In this document: in pieces, positions 13,963-15,766 of the stretch | Layout of the letters: the number at the start of each line of letters is the position of its first letter | Numbering within the stretch: the stretch's first letter is position 1 | Assembly: GCA_006226225.1 (NCBI GenBank) | Contig: SBHI01000213.1 | Span: forward strand, 1 to 15,766 | Direction: 5' to 3' | Length of the DNA stretch: 15,766 nt | Source of the DNA: Alphaproteobacteria bacterium | GTDB taxonomy: Bacteria > Pseudomonadota > Alphaproteobacteria > Micavibrionales > CSBR16-224 | The notes under the pieces: generated by a model | The model's input: the letters and a program-made list of their open reading frames with translations, nothing else | The model's database searches: none | What the model was told of the DNA's origin: nothing | Program-made: the position numbers and the translations under genes

Positions 13963-15374
13963 TATTTTTGTTCCCTGATAAAAGTTTTCAACTGTTGCAG
14001 ATCATTTGGCAGGACGCTCAGCCGTTCCTCCTGCCGGTGCAATCCGGCCAGACGGGCGGGCAGGGGCGGGAAATGTCCGGTGGCATCTTCGACCGCATCG
14101 GGGAATTTGGCCGGATGTGCGGTTGCCAGCGCGACGACAGCGTCTTTCTCTTCAAGCGGGCTGTTCCAGATATATTTTTCGGCGGCACCGATACCAATGG
14201 CGCTGTGCGGGTCGGCGATATAGCCGGATTGTTTATGCAGATGGCGCATGATCTCTTTGGTGGCGGCATCGTCAAAACGGTAGGCTGCAAAAATCTCGCG
14301 CAGGCGGGTCATCATGGCGTCATCCAGTGCAAACGGGCCTTTGCTGCGGAAATACTGCATCGTGCCTGTGACGGCCTCGCCATCGCGTCCGTACAGGTCA
14401 AACAAGACACGCTCGAAATTGCTGGAAATCTGGATGTCCATACTGGGGCTGGTGGTCGGCACAACGGTTTCGGTTTTCATCGTGCCGCTCTCCAGAAAGC
14501 GGAACAGGATATCGTTGCTGTTGGTGCCGATCAGCAGTTTTTTCACCGGCACACCCATGGAGGAGGCGACATATCCGGCATAAATATTGCCGAAATTCCC
14601 CGTCGGCACGGCAAAGACAATATTCTCCGTGCCTTTTTCGGAAGACAGCTTCAGATAGGCGTAAACGTAATAGGCGATCTGCGCGACGATGCGTCCCCAA
14701 TTGATGGAATTGACGGCGGAGAGGTTTTTCTCTGCGCGGAAGTCCTGATCGGCAAACAGGGCCTTCACCAGATCCTGACAATCGTCAAAACTGCCTTCAA
14801 TGGCGATATTGTGGATATTCGGCGATAACACCGTTGTCATCTGGCGGCGCTGCACTTCCGATACGCGGTCTTTCGGATGCAGCATGAACACATCCATCGT
14901 GTCCTTGTCGCGGCAGGCTTCAATGGCGGCGGAACCCGTATCACCCGATGTTGCGCCGACAATCGTCAGTTTTTTGTCGCGCTTTTGCAGGATATGGTCG
15001 AATAGATGCCCCAGAAACTGCAGCGCCATATCCTTGAAGGCCAGTGTCGGGCCGTGGAATAGCTCCATCACATACAGCCCTTTATCTATGGGCACTAGCG
15101 GCGCAATCTCGGGGTGGTCAAAATTCTTATAGGCTTTGTCGATAATCCGGTACAGCGCATCACTGTCGATACAGCCTTCGGTAAAGGGTTGGATCACGCG
15201 GTGGGCAATGCCTGTATAGGGCACATTCCGCATGGCATGCATTTCGTCGGGCGTGATGACGGGGCAGGCGGCAGGCACGTAAAGCCCGCCATCGGCGGCC
15301 AGTCCTTCCAGAACGACTTCTTCAAAATTTTTCACGACATCGTCGCGGCGGCGTGTGCTGATATAGTCAAGCAT
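13962..15374 (-). CDS. thrC: Threonine synthase
   Basis: This 470-aa protein has the full threonine-synthase layout: the N-terminal STRRRDDVVKNFEEVVLEGL and ADGGLYVP, the PLP lysine in HGPTLAFKDMALQFLGH (Lys114), the phosphate-binding glycine loop GATSGDTGSAA (140-150) and the VPTGNFGNIYAGYVASS region. It catalyses the last step of threonine synthesis, from O-phospho-homoserine, using pyridoxal phosphate in the cytoplasm. Its length fits the longer ThrC class of yeast and Proteobacteria. The start at 15374 is 8 nt after the M32 peptidase stop, with GGAAGG inside that gene's end as a ribosome-binding site. Confidence 0.97.
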   Translation of the reverse strand: MLDYISTRRRDDVVKNFEEVVLEGLAADGGLYVPAACPVITPDEMHAMRNVPYTGIAHRVIQPFTEGCIDSDALYRIIDKAYKNFDHPEIAPLVPIDKGLYVMELFHGPTLAFKDMALQFLGHLFDHILQKRDKKLTIVGATSGDTGSAAIEACRDKDTMDVFMLHPKDRVSEVQRRQMTTVLSPNIHNIAIEGSFDDCQDLVKALFADQDFRAEKNLSAVNSINWGRIVAQIAYYVYAYLKLSSEKGTENIVFAVPTGNFGNIYAGYVASSMGVPVKKLLIGTNSNDILFRFLESGTMKTETVVPTTSPSMDIQISSNFERVLFDLYGRDGEAVTGTMQYFRSKGPFALDDAMMTRLREIFAAYRFDDAATKEIMRHLHKQSGYIADPHSAIGIGAAEKYIWNSPLEEKDAVVALATAHPAKFPDAVEDATGHFPPLPARLAGLHRQEERLSVLPNDLQQLKTFIREQK

Positions 15375-15382
15375 CGCAGGGG

Positions 15383-15766
15383 TCAGCCTTCCAGATAACG
15401 GGCGGTCAGGTGGCTCTGGAAGTTTTCCAGTTTCAGATAATCTCCTGTGGCCTCCTTGATAATTTCGCGCGGCATATTCAGGCAGCCGCGGGAATGGATA
15501 TTCTCGCGCAGCCAGACGCGCACAGGGTCGAATTTTCCGGCGGCAATCTCCGTATCAATTTCGGGAATGTCGCGGCGGATGGATTGGAAGACCTGTGCGG
15601 CATTCATCGCCCCCAGAAGATAGGAGGGGAAATAACCGAAATGCCCGCCATACCAATGCACATCCTGCATACAGCCCTGCGCGTCCGATGGCGGAGTGAT
15701 GCCGAATTTATCCTGCATCTCGTCATTCCATGCGGCAGGCAGGTCTTTCACTTCCAGATCGCCGTC
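15383..15766 (-). CDS. M32-family metallocarboxypeptidase, C-terminal part (runs off right edge)
   Basis: The visible 127 residues read in frame to the window edge (DGDLEVKDLPAAWNDEM onward); an apparent start at 15749-15751 is a GTG valine inside the protein. Family features are KDLPAAWN, DVHWYGGHFGYFPSYLLGAM, a helical segment, then WLRENIHSRG and the end ATGDYLKLENFQSHLTARYL. This is the C-terminal end of thermostable carboxypeptidase 1 (Taq type), a zinc peptidase whose HExxH motif lies outside the window. It precedes thrC by 8 nt on the same strand. Confidence 0.92.
   Translation of the reverse strand, partial: DGDLEVKDLPAAWNDEMQDKFGITPPSDAQGCMQDVHWYGGHFGYFPSYLLGAMNAAQVFQSIRRDIPEIDTEIAAGKFDPVRVWLRENIHSRGCLNMPREIIKEATGDYLKLENFQSHLTARYLEG

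Noticed and set aside
13968..14828. 286-aa rightward open frame opposite thrC
   Set aside because: thrC is certain on the other strand; the frame has no ribosome-binding site or family likeness.

Overview
The window reads as chromosomal DNA of an alphaproteobacterium of moderate G+C. Three things point there: a small DUF3126-type protein (a family I know mainly from Alphaproteobacteria), ribosomal protein L9 with a long acidic C-terminal tail, and a TPR lipoprotein of the alphaproteobacterial kind. No rRNA or other species marker is present, so I do not name a genus. I saw no tRNA, CRISPR array, insertion sequence or integrase.

Layout. Positions 1-146 hold the N-terminal end of a leftward membrane protein. 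A rightward TPR lipoprotein (322-2088) follows and converges, through a shared hairpin terminator (2121-2150), on a leftward cluster. Transcribed from right to left, that cluster (6763-2173) encodes a DsbC/DsbG-like thiol oxidoreductase, a small lytic transglycosylase, DotD, DotC, DotB and IcmT. These last four are components of a type IVB (Dot/Icm, IncI-like) secretion or conjugation apparatus, and their order DotD-DotC-DotB-IcmT equals traH-traI-traJ-traK of IncI plasmid R64. A 430-bp intergenic region separates this cluster from a divergent 897-aa ClpA/ClpB-class double AAA+ protein (7194-9887) with its own good promoter and with N- and C-terminal regions unlike ordinary Clp proteins.

From about 9960 the window returns to housekeeping genes, all leftward: a TfoX N-domain protein, the rpsF-rpsR-rplI ribosomal operon with a clear promoter, a structured leader and a strong terminator, a membrane-anchored Asp-box beta-propeller protein, a DUF3126 protein, a small multi-pass membrane protein, threonine synthase (thrC), and the C-terminal end of an M32 carboxypeptidase that runs off the right edge.

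How the parts may work together. DotC and DotD are outer-membrane lipoproteins of the Dot/Icm core, DotB is the cytoplasmic hexameric ATPase and IcmT a small inner-membrane component. The DsbG-like protein and the transglycosylase would help fold and insert the periplasmic parts. The rest of the apparatus (DotA, DotG/IcmE, DotH/IcmK, DotL, DotO/IcmB and others) is not in this window, so the module is either one of several loci or incomplete. The most interesting possibility is that the divergent AAA+ protein is an unfoldase or disassembly factor dedicated to this secretion system, as ClpV is for type VI secretion. That is an inference from position and unusual architecture.
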